From: an uncultured Oscillospiraceae bacterium
Lineage (GTDB): Bacteria; Bacillota; Clostridia; Oscillospirales; Oscillospiraceae
Length of the DNA stretch: 50,887 nucleotides
Direction of reading: 5' to 3'
NCBI GenBank assembly: GCA_944385535.1
Contig: CALWXR010000014.1
Coordinates: 1 to 50,887 of the forward strand
Positions within the stretch are counted from its first letter, which is position 1; each line of letters begins with the position of its first letter. A model generated the notes under the pieces. It was given only the letters and a program-made list of their open reading frames with translations, did not search any database and was not told the origin of the DNA. The translations under genes and the position numbers were made by a program. Shown here piece after piece: positions 24,327 through 32,112 of the stretch.

Positions 24327-26225
24327 TCAAATCTCCTGTTCTTTTGATTTTCGGGGTTTGGATTTGCGCTGGGGCTGCTGCGGCTGATCTTTGAGCTTTT
24401 CAAGGACGGAGGGCTTCTTCTCCCGGTGGGCGGCATCTGCCAAATCCATCAGGGAAATGGGCTGACCGGATTTGGCCTGCTGTTCCAGATCGGCTACCGT
24501 GGGCTGTTTCCCATTGTTAATGATGCCATCAATCATGCCGTAGTCATCTTCCGTGGACATCTCCGCTGCTTTCAGGTAGTTCTCTTTCTGGAAATCCGGC
24601 AGCTCCTTGAAACCCACGCTGTCGCAGTAATGGTAAGATACCACACCGTTTTGCTTGATGGCAACGATGTCGCTGACGCTCAAGGACGGGCTGTGATAAT
24701 CTACCGGACGATGGAGGTTAAACTGTTCAAAGATTGCCTCCAGCCTGGCATTGGTGCTGCCGGTGGCAGTCAGCGGTGCGGTGTAGATCAGGTCATAGCT
24801 GTCGCGCTCAATGGCTTTCCCATGAGATTGCATCCAGTCCATGTTCATAAACCGCACATTGCCGGGATCGTCACGCTTTACCTGATAGATGGCAAAGCAG
24901 TCTCCTCCATGAGCGAGGAAAGCATTCTCCCGTTCCTCCTTATGCTGCTGGCGCTCCACAATTTTTTCGTGGAACAGGGAGCTTTGCTCCCATTCCTCAC
25001 GGGAAATAGTGAACACCGTGCCGGGGGCTTGGGTATCCAATTCCTCCCGGTCAAACAGCATCTCTGCATTGCCGCCGTCCACGATGGCGTATATGGTCAA
25101 ATCCTGATCGTACAGCTCCACTGCCTGTTCTCTGGACAGGGGCAGCATATCCCCATCCAAATAGCCGCAGGTTTCCCAATCAGCCACTTTCAGGGATTCA
25201 TCCGGCATAGGGTATTCGTCCAGCGCCTGCTCTGGGGCATCCGGCACCTGGGGCTGCTCCTGCGCAGGGGCATCTGCAGCCAGATCAATGCCTTGCTCCT
25301 TGCAAATCTCCCGATAATGCTGCTCAATCCCAGAAATCAGCTCAGAGGAGGTCTTGTTTATGGTTTCCAGACTGGCACGGAGTTCTTTCAGCTCCTTGCC
25401 CTGGGACCATGTGGCGATATAGCCAAAGCTGTTGTCGGCGGTTTCAATTCCGAAATACTGACAAACAGCATAGGAAATGCTCTCGGCTTCCACTTCCTCG
25501 GTATTCCTGTCCTTTTCTCCCGGTACAAGGATGGTTTCCCCATCATCTGCCAGCTCCGTCATTTTCTCATAGTTGTGGAGCCGGGAATGGGCCATCTCGT
25601 GAATGGCGGCGCAGACGGTCTGCACCTGGCTCATGCCTTCCCGCAGGAAAATTGCCTGTTTCGTCAGACTGAAATAGCCATCCATGCCGGGTTCCATCGG
25701 CTCTATGGTAATGGGCACCTGAGATGTCCGGCGCAGAGCCTCCATGAAAACCTCATACTGTGCCACATCCCCGGTCAAACTGAAGGAAATCTGCGGCAGG
25801 GGCTTTCCGTCGGTCTGGGATATGTCAAATACAGACACCACTTTGAACATGGGAATGGTAACTTCCTTTTCCTCCGTGATGGGTTTCCCTTCATCGTCCA
25901 GCATGGGTAGCTTGGTGTCCGGGTCCAGTTTTTCCTTATCCACCTTGATTTTGTAGGGGGTGGGGGCCAGAATCTGGATGCCCTTTTCTCCCTTTTTCAC
26001 ATGACGCCCGAAGCTGTTTTTCCACTTGCTGAAGCCAGCCACCAGGGTAGCATCGGGCCGCTGGGCGTGGATCAGCATGACATTGTTCAGCGAATACCTG
26101 TGGAACCGGCTCATGGTGGTGAGATAGTTGCGGTATCGGTCACTTTCAAACAGCTCCATAATGCCTTTTTCAATGCCAGCGGTGATCTCTTTGATGCGCT
26201 CTTTGTTGGATTGTTTTTCGGACAA
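24327..26225 (-). CDS. ArdC/LtrC-like antirestriction protein with YodL and DUF4316 domains
   Basis: 632 aa. N-terminal ArdC-type ssDNA-binding domain (~1-110, YSLNNVMLIHAQRPDATLV, GRHVKKGEKGI); zinc metallopeptidase-like domain with HEMAH (~210) and a downstream Glu (EVEAESISYAV); YodL domain (~375-410, LTIYAIVDGG); DUF4316-like C-terminus ending in KKPSVLEKLKDQ and a basic tail. ArdC-type proteins are carried by conjugative elements and protect entering DNA from restriction. The KPSVLEKL motif is shared with the giant helicase, PcfB and DUF3849 proteins. The N-terminus resembles that of the giant protein, suggesting duplication of one domain. Confidence 0.9.
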   Translation of the reverse strand: MSEKQSNKERIKEITAGIEKGIMELFESDRYRNYLTTMSRFHRYSLNNVMLIHAQRPDATLVAGFSKWKNSFGRHVKKGEKGIQILAPTPYKIKVDKEKLDPDTKLPMLDDEGKPITEEKEVTIPMFKVVSVFDISQTDGKPLPQISFSLTGDVAQYEVFMEALRRTSQVPITIEPMEPGMDGYFSLTKQAIFLREGMSQVQTVCAAIHEMAHSRLHNYEKMTELADDGETILVPGEKDRNTEEVEAESISYAVCQYFGIETADNSFGYIATWSQGKELKELRASLETINKTSSELISGIEQHYREICKEQGIDLAADAPAQEQPQVPDAPEQALDEYPMPDESLKVADWETCGYLDGDMLPLSREQAVELYDQDLTIYAIVDGGNAEMLFDREELDTQAPGTVFTISREEWEQSSLFHEKIVERQQHKEERENAFLAHGGDCFAIYQVKRDDPGNVRFMNMDWMQSHGKAIERDSYDLIYTAPLTATGSTNARLEAIFEQFNLHRPVDYHSPSLSVSDIVAIKQNGVVSYHYCDSVGFKELPDFQKENYLKAAEMSTEDDYGMIDGIINNGKQPTVADLEQQAKSGQPISLMDLADAAHREKKPSVLEKLKDQPQQPQRKSKPRKSKEQEI

Positions 26226-26254
26226 GTCTTTGCGCTCCTTTCTTTGATTTGACT

Positions 26255-26290
26255 ACTCCCCGTGTGACATAGATGGGTCACACAGGGAGT
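26255..26290. repeat. Dyad upstream of the ArdC-like gene
   Basis: ACTCCCCGTGTGAC (26255-26268) pairs with GTCACACAGGGAGT (26277-26290). On plus it is followed by TTTT; on minus it stands 30 nt before the ATG. It could be an operator or RNA hairpin. Confidence 0.55.
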
Positions 26291-26393
26291 TTTCTCCGCA
26301 TATAACAGCCGATTTTGGCTTTCCGAATGTAAATACACATACCCCTGTGGAAGTGCGTGAAAAAGTCATTGGTATCAGCCACTTTTTTGACCC

Positions 26394-26759
26394 TTAAATG
26401 CGGAGATTCCAATACTGAACGCGCTTCCTTTCGGCATCCCGACGCCTGCGCTCCTGAACGGAACACGCAGGACAATATTTCGCACGGTGAGATTTGGACA
26501 GGACAGGCTTTCCGCAGATTACGCAGCGTTTCCTTGGCTGGGAATGGAGGATGGATGCTTCCAGCGCCGGGTCATTGGGCAGCACCGCATTGCGGAACCA
26601 CTTGCAGTTCAGCGAGTAGGAAATCCACTGTGGGCAGACATTGCAGAACGACCAGTCCAGAACAAGACAGTTTCCATTGTCATAATTGCAGCAGCGGCTG
26701 CGTATCAGCTTCCGCGCCTGCTTTAGCTGCTCGTCATTCATCCGGGGCAGATCAGCCAT
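26394..26759 (-). CDS. Cysteine-rich zinc-binding protein (Cys-rich VLP-like)
   Basis: 121 aa with Cys pairs in RCCNYDNGNCLVLDW, FCNVCPQW, CVICGKPVL and YCPACSVQE, suggesting two zinc sites. The ending KRVQYWNLRI is basic. It resembles the 'cysteine-rich VLP' family found after topB in these elements. ATG 26759 overlaps the topB stop by 8 bp. Confidence 0.75.
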   Translation of the reverse strand: MADLPRMNDEQLKQARKLIRSRCCNYDNGNCLVLDWSFCNVCPQWISYSLNCKWFRNAVLPNDPALEASILHSQPRKRCVICGKPVLSKSHRAKYCPACSVQERRRRDAERKRVQYWNLRI

Positions 26760-28791
26760 TGCCAAACACCAGCTTGAAATGCGCCCGCTCACCATCGTCC
26801 TCCAGAACCACGGCGGCGTCATAGACATTCCCGGTTTTGGAGGAAACACAGCCCTTCAGCGGTGCACGGCCTTTCTCCAGCAGGAGTTGGGCAGTTTTTT
26901 TATCGAGCGTTTTCTGCTTGAGGGTAAAGAACCGACTGTCCCTCCACAAGACGAATTTGCAATCCTTGTTCGTGCAGAAGTATCCCTTGCTGCGCTCGAT
27001 CACCGGCCTGCCGCACCGGGGGCATTTGCCCACGGTGGTTTCGGCGGAGGGGAATAGAATATCCGCGCCGGAAACCGGGCAGTAATCCGCAACCAGATCG
27101 GTGAGCATACCCTGGATGCCAGCCAGAAATTCCTCCGGCTCCAGCTCGCCCTTTTGCACCTGGGACAGCCGATGCTCCCACTCTGCCGTGAGCAGCGGCG
27201 ATTGAAGCTGTTCTGGCAAAACCGTAATCAGGGAATTACCCAGAGCTGTGGGAACCAGAATGGTCTGCTGTTTCACCTTGCGGCGTTCCAGCATTCCCGT
27301 GGATACCAACTTTTCCAGAATCCCGGCGCGGGTGGCAGGGGTTCCAAGCCCTTTGCGCTCCGCATCCTCCGGCATATCCTTTGCCCCTGCCGTTTCCATG
27401 GAGGATAGCAGAAGATCTTCCGTAAAGTGCTTGGGCGGCTGGGTTTTGCCATCCTTCACAGATATCTTGCTGGGGGTCAGCACCTGCCCGACTTCCAGAC
27501 CGGAAAACCACTTCTGCGGGATGCTTTTCTGTCCGTATTTCTTCCAGCCAGCATCCAGCAGCATTTTCATGGTTGTCTTAAAGGTTCCCTCACAGGCAAT
27601 GGTGATTTCTGCCTCCCGATAGCGGTAGGCTCCGCTGACCGCCATCAGCACCTGCCGGGAGATCAGCTTCAGAATATTCTGTTCCGCTTTCGGAAGGACG
27701 GACAAGTTCTGCTTTCCCGCTTCCGTTGTGGGAAGAATGGCGTGGTGGTCAGACACCTTTTTGGAATTGCACACCTGCTCCGCAAGAATCTCGGTGGGGG
27801 CATCCGCACCGTAGGTACCGGCTGCGCACTGGACGATGGCCGGAACGCTGCCCAGCATATCGTCCGTCAGACAGCGGCTGTCCGTCCTGGGGTATGTACA
27901 CAGCTTCTTTTCATACAGGGCTTGCAGATAGTCCAGTGTCTGCTGGGCGGTATACCCCAAAAGCCGGTTGGCATCCCGCTGGAGGGTGGTCAGGTCGTAG
28001 AGTGCAGGGGCTTTTTCCTCTTTGCCCCAATGCCGGATGCTGGCAACAACTGCCTGTTTCTTCTGGCTCAGTGCGGCCTGAAATGCCGCGTCCTCCTTGT
28101 CGGGAAACTTCTCACTGACAGCGGTGAACTCCGGAAATTCCAGCTCCACGGTGTAATAGGCTTCCGGGACAAAGGAGGCAATTTCCGATTCCCGCTGTAC
28201 CAGCAGGGACAGCGTGGGAGACATGACCCTGCCTACATTCAGCTTTGTGCCGTACAGGAGAGAAAAATAGCGGGTGGCGTTAATGCCCACCAGCCAGTCG
28301 GCTTCCGCGCGGCAGAGGGCGCTTTTGTGCAGTCCATCAAAATCGGAACCGGGACGGAGGTTGTCAAAGCCCTCCCGGATAGTATCATCCTCCATTGAGG
28401 AAATCCACAGCCGTTTCATGGGCTTGCTGCATCCTGCCAGATGGTACACCGTGCGGAAGATCAGCTCACCCTCCCGTCCGGCGTCGCAGGCGTTGATAAT
28501 GCCGGTCACATCCTCCCGGCGCATCAGCTTTCGCAGAATGTCGAACTGATTCCGCTTATCCTCTGCAATGAGAAATCGGAAGGAGCTGGGAATAATTGGT
28601 AAATCCTCCTTTTTCCATTTGGCGTAGCGGCTATCGTAGTATTCGGCATCGGCAAGGCCAGCCAGATGTCCAAAGCACCAGGATACCAGGAAACCGTTTC
28701 CCTCCAGGTATCCATCCCGGCGCATTGTGGCACCCAGAACCTTGGACAAGCTCTGGGCAACGGAGGGCTTCTCCGCAATCACAAGCTGCAT
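26752..28791 (-). CDS. topB: DNA topoisomerase III
   Basis: 679 aa type IA topoisomerase that relaxes or decatenates single-stranded regions of DNA during transfer or ICE replication. TOPRIM motifs EKPSVAQ (residues ~7-13) and DAGREGE (~104-110); catalytic Tyr in YPRTDSR (~300); GTPATRAGIL near 440; a C-terminal zinc ribbon CPRCGRPVI...CTNKDCKF (~589-612). Full length for ICE-encoded TopB. It overlaps the upstream Cys-rich gene by 13 bp, so expression is coupled. A chromosomal copy presumably exists elsewhere. Confidence 0.95.
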   Translation of the reverse strand: MQLVIAEKPSVAQSLSKVLGATMRRDGYLEGNGFLVSWCFGHLAGLADAEYYDSRYAKWKKEDLPIIPSSFRFLIAEDKRNQFDILRKLMRREDVTGIINACDAGREGELIFRTVYHLAGCSKPMKRLWISSMEDDTIREGFDNLRPGSDFDGLHKSALCRAEADWLVGINATRYFSLLYGTKLNVGRVMSPTLSLLVQRESEIASFVPEAYYTVELEFPEFTAVSEKFPDKEDAAFQAALSQKKQAVVASIRHWGKEEKAPALYDLTTLQRDANRLLGYTAQQTLDYLQALYEKKLCTYPRTDSRCLTDDMLGSVPAIVQCAAGTYGADAPTEILAEQVCNSKKVSDHHAILPTTEAGKQNLSVLPKAEQNILKLISRQVLMAVSGAYRYREAEITIACEGTFKTTMKMLLDAGWKKYGQKSIPQKWFSGLEVGQVLTPSKISVKDGKTQPPKHFTEDLLLSSMETAGAKDMPEDAERKGLGTPATRAGILEKLVSTGMLERRKVKQQTILVPTALGNSLITVLPEQLQSPLLTAEWEHRLSQVQKGELEPEEFLAGIQGMLTDLVADYCPVSGADILFPSAETTVGKCPRCGRPVIERSKGYFCTNKDCKFVLWRDSRFFTLKQKTLDKKTAQLLLEKGRAPLKGCVSSKTGNVYDAAVVLEDDGERAHFKLVFGNG

Positions 28792-28985
28792 CCTAACACC
28801 TCCAGGGAAGCGCCTCTTTGCACCTCACGGTGGCAAGGATGGACGCAGCCTTCACCGAAGCGCTTGCAGCCGAAGCAAAGATGTTCTTTGGGGAGGACAG
28901 GTTTGCTGTCCTCCCGCATGGGCTTGGGGATTTGGGTCATCATTTTCTCAAAAGACCGGGATTTCCCTTCGGTAAAATAACTCAT
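28779..28985 (-). CDS. Small Cys-containing ICE protein
   Basis: 68 aa starting [16 protein letters not shown] and containing [15 protein letters not shown], a probable metal site (CxxC...CxxxC). ATG 28985 overlaps the DUF4366 stop (ATGA), and its end overlaps topB by 13 bp. Such tight packing shows it is a real operon member. Function unknown. Confidence 0.65.
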   Translation of the reverse strand: MSYFTEGKSRSFEKMMTQIPKPMREDSKPVLPKEHLCFGCKRFGEGCVHPCHREVQRGASLEVLGCSL

Positions 28986-29821
28986 TTGGATTCTGCGCCC
29001 TCCTTTTCTTCGTAGGATTCAAAATCAGCATAGTTCTCATCATCTTCGTCCATGCCGTAGTCGTAATCATCCAAATCGGTATTGCCTTTTGTTTTGGGAT
29101 CGGGCTTCTTGTTTTTCAGGAAATACCAGCCCATGACACCGATCAGGACAATGATGAGAATGACAGCAAGGACAGCGTCGGAATTGGATTTTTTCTCCGG
29201 CTCAGGGGCAGGCTCCGTCGCTGCAACAGTAGGTTCCGTAGTTGGTTCAGGCTCGCAGCCAACGCACTGGGTCATATCCTTGGCACAAATAGCGCAGGCG
29301 GTATTGACATGACCGGCATAGCATTTATCAACGCAGCTGCACACCTCCACCGTGTCTCCGTCCTCCAGCAGTGCCTGTAAATCAGCATCATCCACCTTGT
29401 TCAGGAAAAAGGTGTTGAACTGCTCGTTATTTTCGTCCACAGGCGCGTCATAGTCGATGATGATGTAGAACACCTCGCCACTGCGGGTTTCGATGGTGAT
29501 GAACTGCTTCCTCGTGTCGGCATGGTACTGGAGGTCACGGGCAATGGCGTTCCCTTCTTCAAAGGGTTCCACAGGCGTAACTGTTGTGGGCTGGGTCGGA
29601 GCCGTAGTGGCAGGCGGTTCCGTAGCAGCGGGCGCTGTGGTTGCGGGGGGTGTCGTGGGTTTTGCGGGAGCTTCGGTGGGCCTCGGCTCGGTGGGATCGG
29701 ATGTGTAGATGATGACATCATCCGCAGGCGGATCAGCTTCTGCGGATGCCGTGACAGTCAGGAAAGACAAACACAGCATCAGCGTTGCCAGAAGCGCAAA
29801 TAAACGGCGATTAAGCCTCAC
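28982..29821 (-). CDS. DUF4366 (CD1107-like) membrane-anchored surface protein
   Basis: 279 aa. Signal peptide (residues ~1-27, [18 protein letters not shown]), Pro/Thr-rich stalk (~45-85), a conserved extracellular domain ([19 protein letters not shown]) with a Cys cluster ([16 protein letters not shown]), a second short Thr/Pro/Glu linker, one membrane helix (~220-240, [19 protein letters not shown]) and an acidic cytoplasmic tail rich in Asp/Tyr. This is the standard DUF4366 protein of Tn1549-like transfer operons, thought to belong to the cell-envelope part of the channel. It overlaps DUF4315 by 11 bp. Confidence 0.88.
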   Translation of the reverse strand: MRLNRRLFALLATLMLCLSFLTVTASAEADPPADDVIIYTSDPTEPRPTEAPAKPTTPPATTAPAATEPPATTAPTQPTTVTPVEPFEEGNAIARDLQYHADTRKQFITIETRSGEVFYIIIDYDAPVDENNEQFNTFFLNKVDDADLQALLEDGDTVEVCSCVDKCYAGHVNTACAICAKDMTQCVGCEPEPTTEPTVAATEPAPEPEKKSNSDAVLAVILIIVLIGVMGWYFLKNKKPDPKTKGNTDLDDYDYGMDEDDENYADFESYEEKEGAESK

Positions 29822-30056
29822 TGGAAGATTCCTCCTTTTCCTTGATTTCGTTTGCTTGCGCGGATTCCTGGATTTTTGCCAGCAGTCCAGCGAGATCCTC
29901 CGGGGTCAGACCGGACTCCCGAACCATGCCGATGATGTCGATGTTTTCCATCTCCTGAATCTGCTGTTTCAGCTCTGTGTTTCTGGACTGAAGAGTACGG
30001 ATTCTTTCCGTGTTTTTCTCCAGTTCGGCACGGAGCTTTTGAAGTTTGGGGTTCAT
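29811..30056 (-). CDS. DUF4315 coiled-coil protein
   Basis: 81 aa. A strong heptad coiled coil covers residues ~1-38 ([19 protein letters not shown]), followed by [13 protein letters not shown] and a Glu/Ser tail. It matches DUF4315, always next to DUF4366 in this ICE group. Cytoplasmic; probably interacts with another channel component. Ribosome-binding site GGAGCG upstream. Confidence 0.85.
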   Translation of the reverse strand: MNPKLQKLRAELEKNTERIRTLQSRNTELKQQIQEMENIDIIGMVRESGLTPEDLAGLLAKIQESAQANEIKEKEESSSEA

Positions 30057-30074
30057 AAATAATCACGCTCCTTA

Positions 30075-31760
30075 TCAGGGCAGACGCCCATAGGTGTAGA
30101 AATGGGACTGCCAGTATTGTGTGTTGATATTTGTGTAGGTGATGGGGTCACCACAGTGGATCATGCGATTGTTGCCTACATAGATGCCTACATGGGATAC
30201 GCCGGGTGTGTCATAGGTTCCGACGAAAAACACCAGATCACCGGGACGGGCGTTACTGCGGGACACAGGTGTGCAGATGTTGCACAAGCCCTGGGCGCTT
30301 AACCGCCCTACGTTCCAGCCGCTGTGGTTGATAACCCAGGAAACAAAGCCGGAGCAGTCAAAAGAGGTGCTGGGACTGCTGCCGCCCCAGACATAGGGAT
30401 AGCCGAGATATTTTTCCGCTTCCTTTATCATGGCGGCAAATTCCGCATCCTCCAGCGCTTCCGGGGGAATGTCATAGTCCGTGTATCCGTCGATCAGATG
30501 TTTTCGGATGTAGTCAGAATCCGGGAACAGGTCAGGACGATTGCCCAGAGTGGCCATATACAGCGCATACCGGCTCAGAGTTTCCTCATTCATGATATAC
30601 ACAGGCACATGGCTCAGATCGAAGTTCTCCAGCGTTACCGTACAGGAGGTATAGTCATACGGCTCAGCATTTTCATCCCAGGCGGGAACATCCTCCCCGG
30701 TGTCAGGATTACGGTAACGGGTTTCCGCTTCCACATCCACAGTCAGGATATACTGCTTTTCAAACAGCATATTCAGCGTATCCATTACCTCGCTGAGTGT
30801 CCATTCTCCCGGATGAAGGGCGGACAGAATTGCTGTCAGCACATAGGGGTCATGGCCGATTTCATCCAGATCGTAGCTGTATGCGTCGTAATCATGGGTG
30901 ATTTCAAAACGGTCAAGCTGCCGCTGTAATGCCTGTTCCATGGCACAGTAGGCAGCTTCCGCTCCAACAATAGCATCATCCGAAGCGGCATAGCTGCCGG
31001 AGGCAAGCCCAGCGCCGATGCCCTCCACCATCATGGAGCAGGAGGCCACAGCATTGAGCAGAAAGGCCAGCATCAACAGGAGGACAAGGACGGCGGCGAA
31101 CCCTTTTTTATGACGCCAGACGAAAGCCGCTGCCTTTCCTGTTTCTTCTGCCGCGTTTTTCGCAGCCTTTGCGGTATTCCCGGTAGTGTGAGCGGCAGTG
31201 GATGCCCCTCTGCCAGCTTTGGCAGCAGCATACTGGCGCTTGATGTCCTGCTTCTGACGCCACCGGGACAAAGGGTTGCTGGTGGGCTGTTCCACCTCCG
31301 CTTTCTTTTGCAGGGCGTGGAGATTGGCTTTCTCAAGCTGCTTTTCTGCCCGGTCAGCGGCACGGTAGGGCTGGAGCTGGGCATGATGGTGGGCTTCCTG
31401 AAGAAGATGCCCGGTGCCCTCGGCAGTATCCAAAGTACTTCCCGCAGCTTCCACGCCTACATTGTCATCCTCGGATTCCCGTAGATTCCGGCGGATCTGT
31501 CTGCGGGCAGCGGCGGCAGGCGCGTCGGTGACTTTGAGTCGGGAGGGCGGCTTTTTCTCGGTATCTTCAAAATGCAGCTTCACCTTGATTTTGCCGCTGC
31601 TGTTGTCGGTAATCAGCTCCCGCTTGATAACCTTTTTGGTAGGGATTTTTGCCTGGGCTTTCTCTGCCTTGTCAGCCGCCTTTTCTGCTTTCTGAACGGC
31701 TTTTCCCATAACGGGGTCAAGCCGCTCTTTATCGGTGAATTTCAGCCGGGATTCACGCAA
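30075..31760 (-). CDS. Membrane-anchored NlpC/P60 cell-wall hydrolase (CD1108-like)
   Basis: 561 aa. Cytoplasmic basic/Ala-rich N-terminus (~1-205) with coiled-coil segments, one membrane helix (~212-235, FAAVLVLLLMLAFLLNAVA), an extracellular region, and a C-terminal NlpC/P60 domain with catalytic Cys in FDCSGFVSW (~470) and His in GVSHVGIYVG (~530). It likely opens peptidoglycan for the mating channel, the VirB1-like role. The start is uncertain: TTG at 31760 (protein MRESRLKF...) is chosen because homologues begin about there; it overlaps the upstream stop by 8 bp. Confidence 0.88.
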   Translation of the reverse strand: MRESRLKFTDKERLDPVMGKAVQKAEKAADKAEKAQAKIPTKKVIKRELITDNSSGKIKVKLHFEDTEKKPPSRLKVTDAPAAAARRQIRRNLRESEDDNVGVEAAGSTLDTAEGTGHLLQEAHHHAQLQPYRAADRAEKQLEKANLHALQKKAEVEQPTSNPLSRWRQKQDIKRQYAAAKAGRGASTAAHTTGNTAKAAKNAAEETGKAAAFVWRHKKGFAAVLVLLLMLAFLLNAVASCSMMVEGIGAGLASGSYAASDDAIVGAEAAYCAMEQALQRQLDRFEITHDYDAYSYDLDEIGHDPYVLTAILSALHPGEWTLSEVMDTLNMLFEKQYILTVDVEAETRYRNPDTGEDVPAWDENAEPYDYTSCTVTLENFDLSHVPVYIMNEETLSRYALYMATLGNRPDLFPDSDYIRKHLIDGYTDYDIPPEALEDAEFAAMIKEAEKYLGYPYVWGGSSPSTSFDCSGFVSWVINHSGWNVGRLSAQGLCNICTPVSRSNARPGDLVFFVGTYDTPGVSHVGIYVGNNRMIHCGDPITYTNINTQYWQSHFYTYGRLP

Positions 31761-32112
31761 ACCACTCACCGTCCAGCAGACTTTCCAGCAGCACATTCAT
31801 TTCCGAGTACACAGCGTGCCATTCCACGGAGAGTTTGGGATAGAGAAAGGTGCAGGACCAAAGGTAACATAGGCTCCCTTCCAATTCGTCCATATCGACA
31901 TACTCCGGTATCTTGGAGAACATCTCATGTTCAGCAAACAGTTCGTTAATCCGTGCCACTGCTGCTTTTCCAACTTTGGTAAGCGATACGGAACTGTTTT
32001 TCCTTATAGAACAGTAGTTTATTGCAGAAACCAAAGTGGTGATAAACTTACCGTATACTTTGGAAAAAGCAGCTAATTTGGCTTTTCCATTGACAATTTC
32101 AGCTTCTATCAT
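31753..32112 (-). CDS. Transfer-operon protein of unknown function
   Basis: 119 aa, mostly helical, with ELFAEHEMFSKIPEYVDMD and an aromatic LCYLWSCTFLYPKLSVEW segment. No signal peptide. ATG 32112 overlaps the VirB4 stop (ATGA). It sits between VirB4 and the hydrolase, so it is probably part of or regulates the channel. I do not recognise the family. Confidence 0.65.
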   Translation of the reverse strand: MIEAEIVNGKAKLAAFSKVYGKFITTLVSAINYCSIRKNSSVSLTKVGKAAVARINELFAEHEMFSKIPEYVDMDELEGSLCYLWSCTFLYPKLSVEWHAVYSEMNVLLESLLDGEWFA

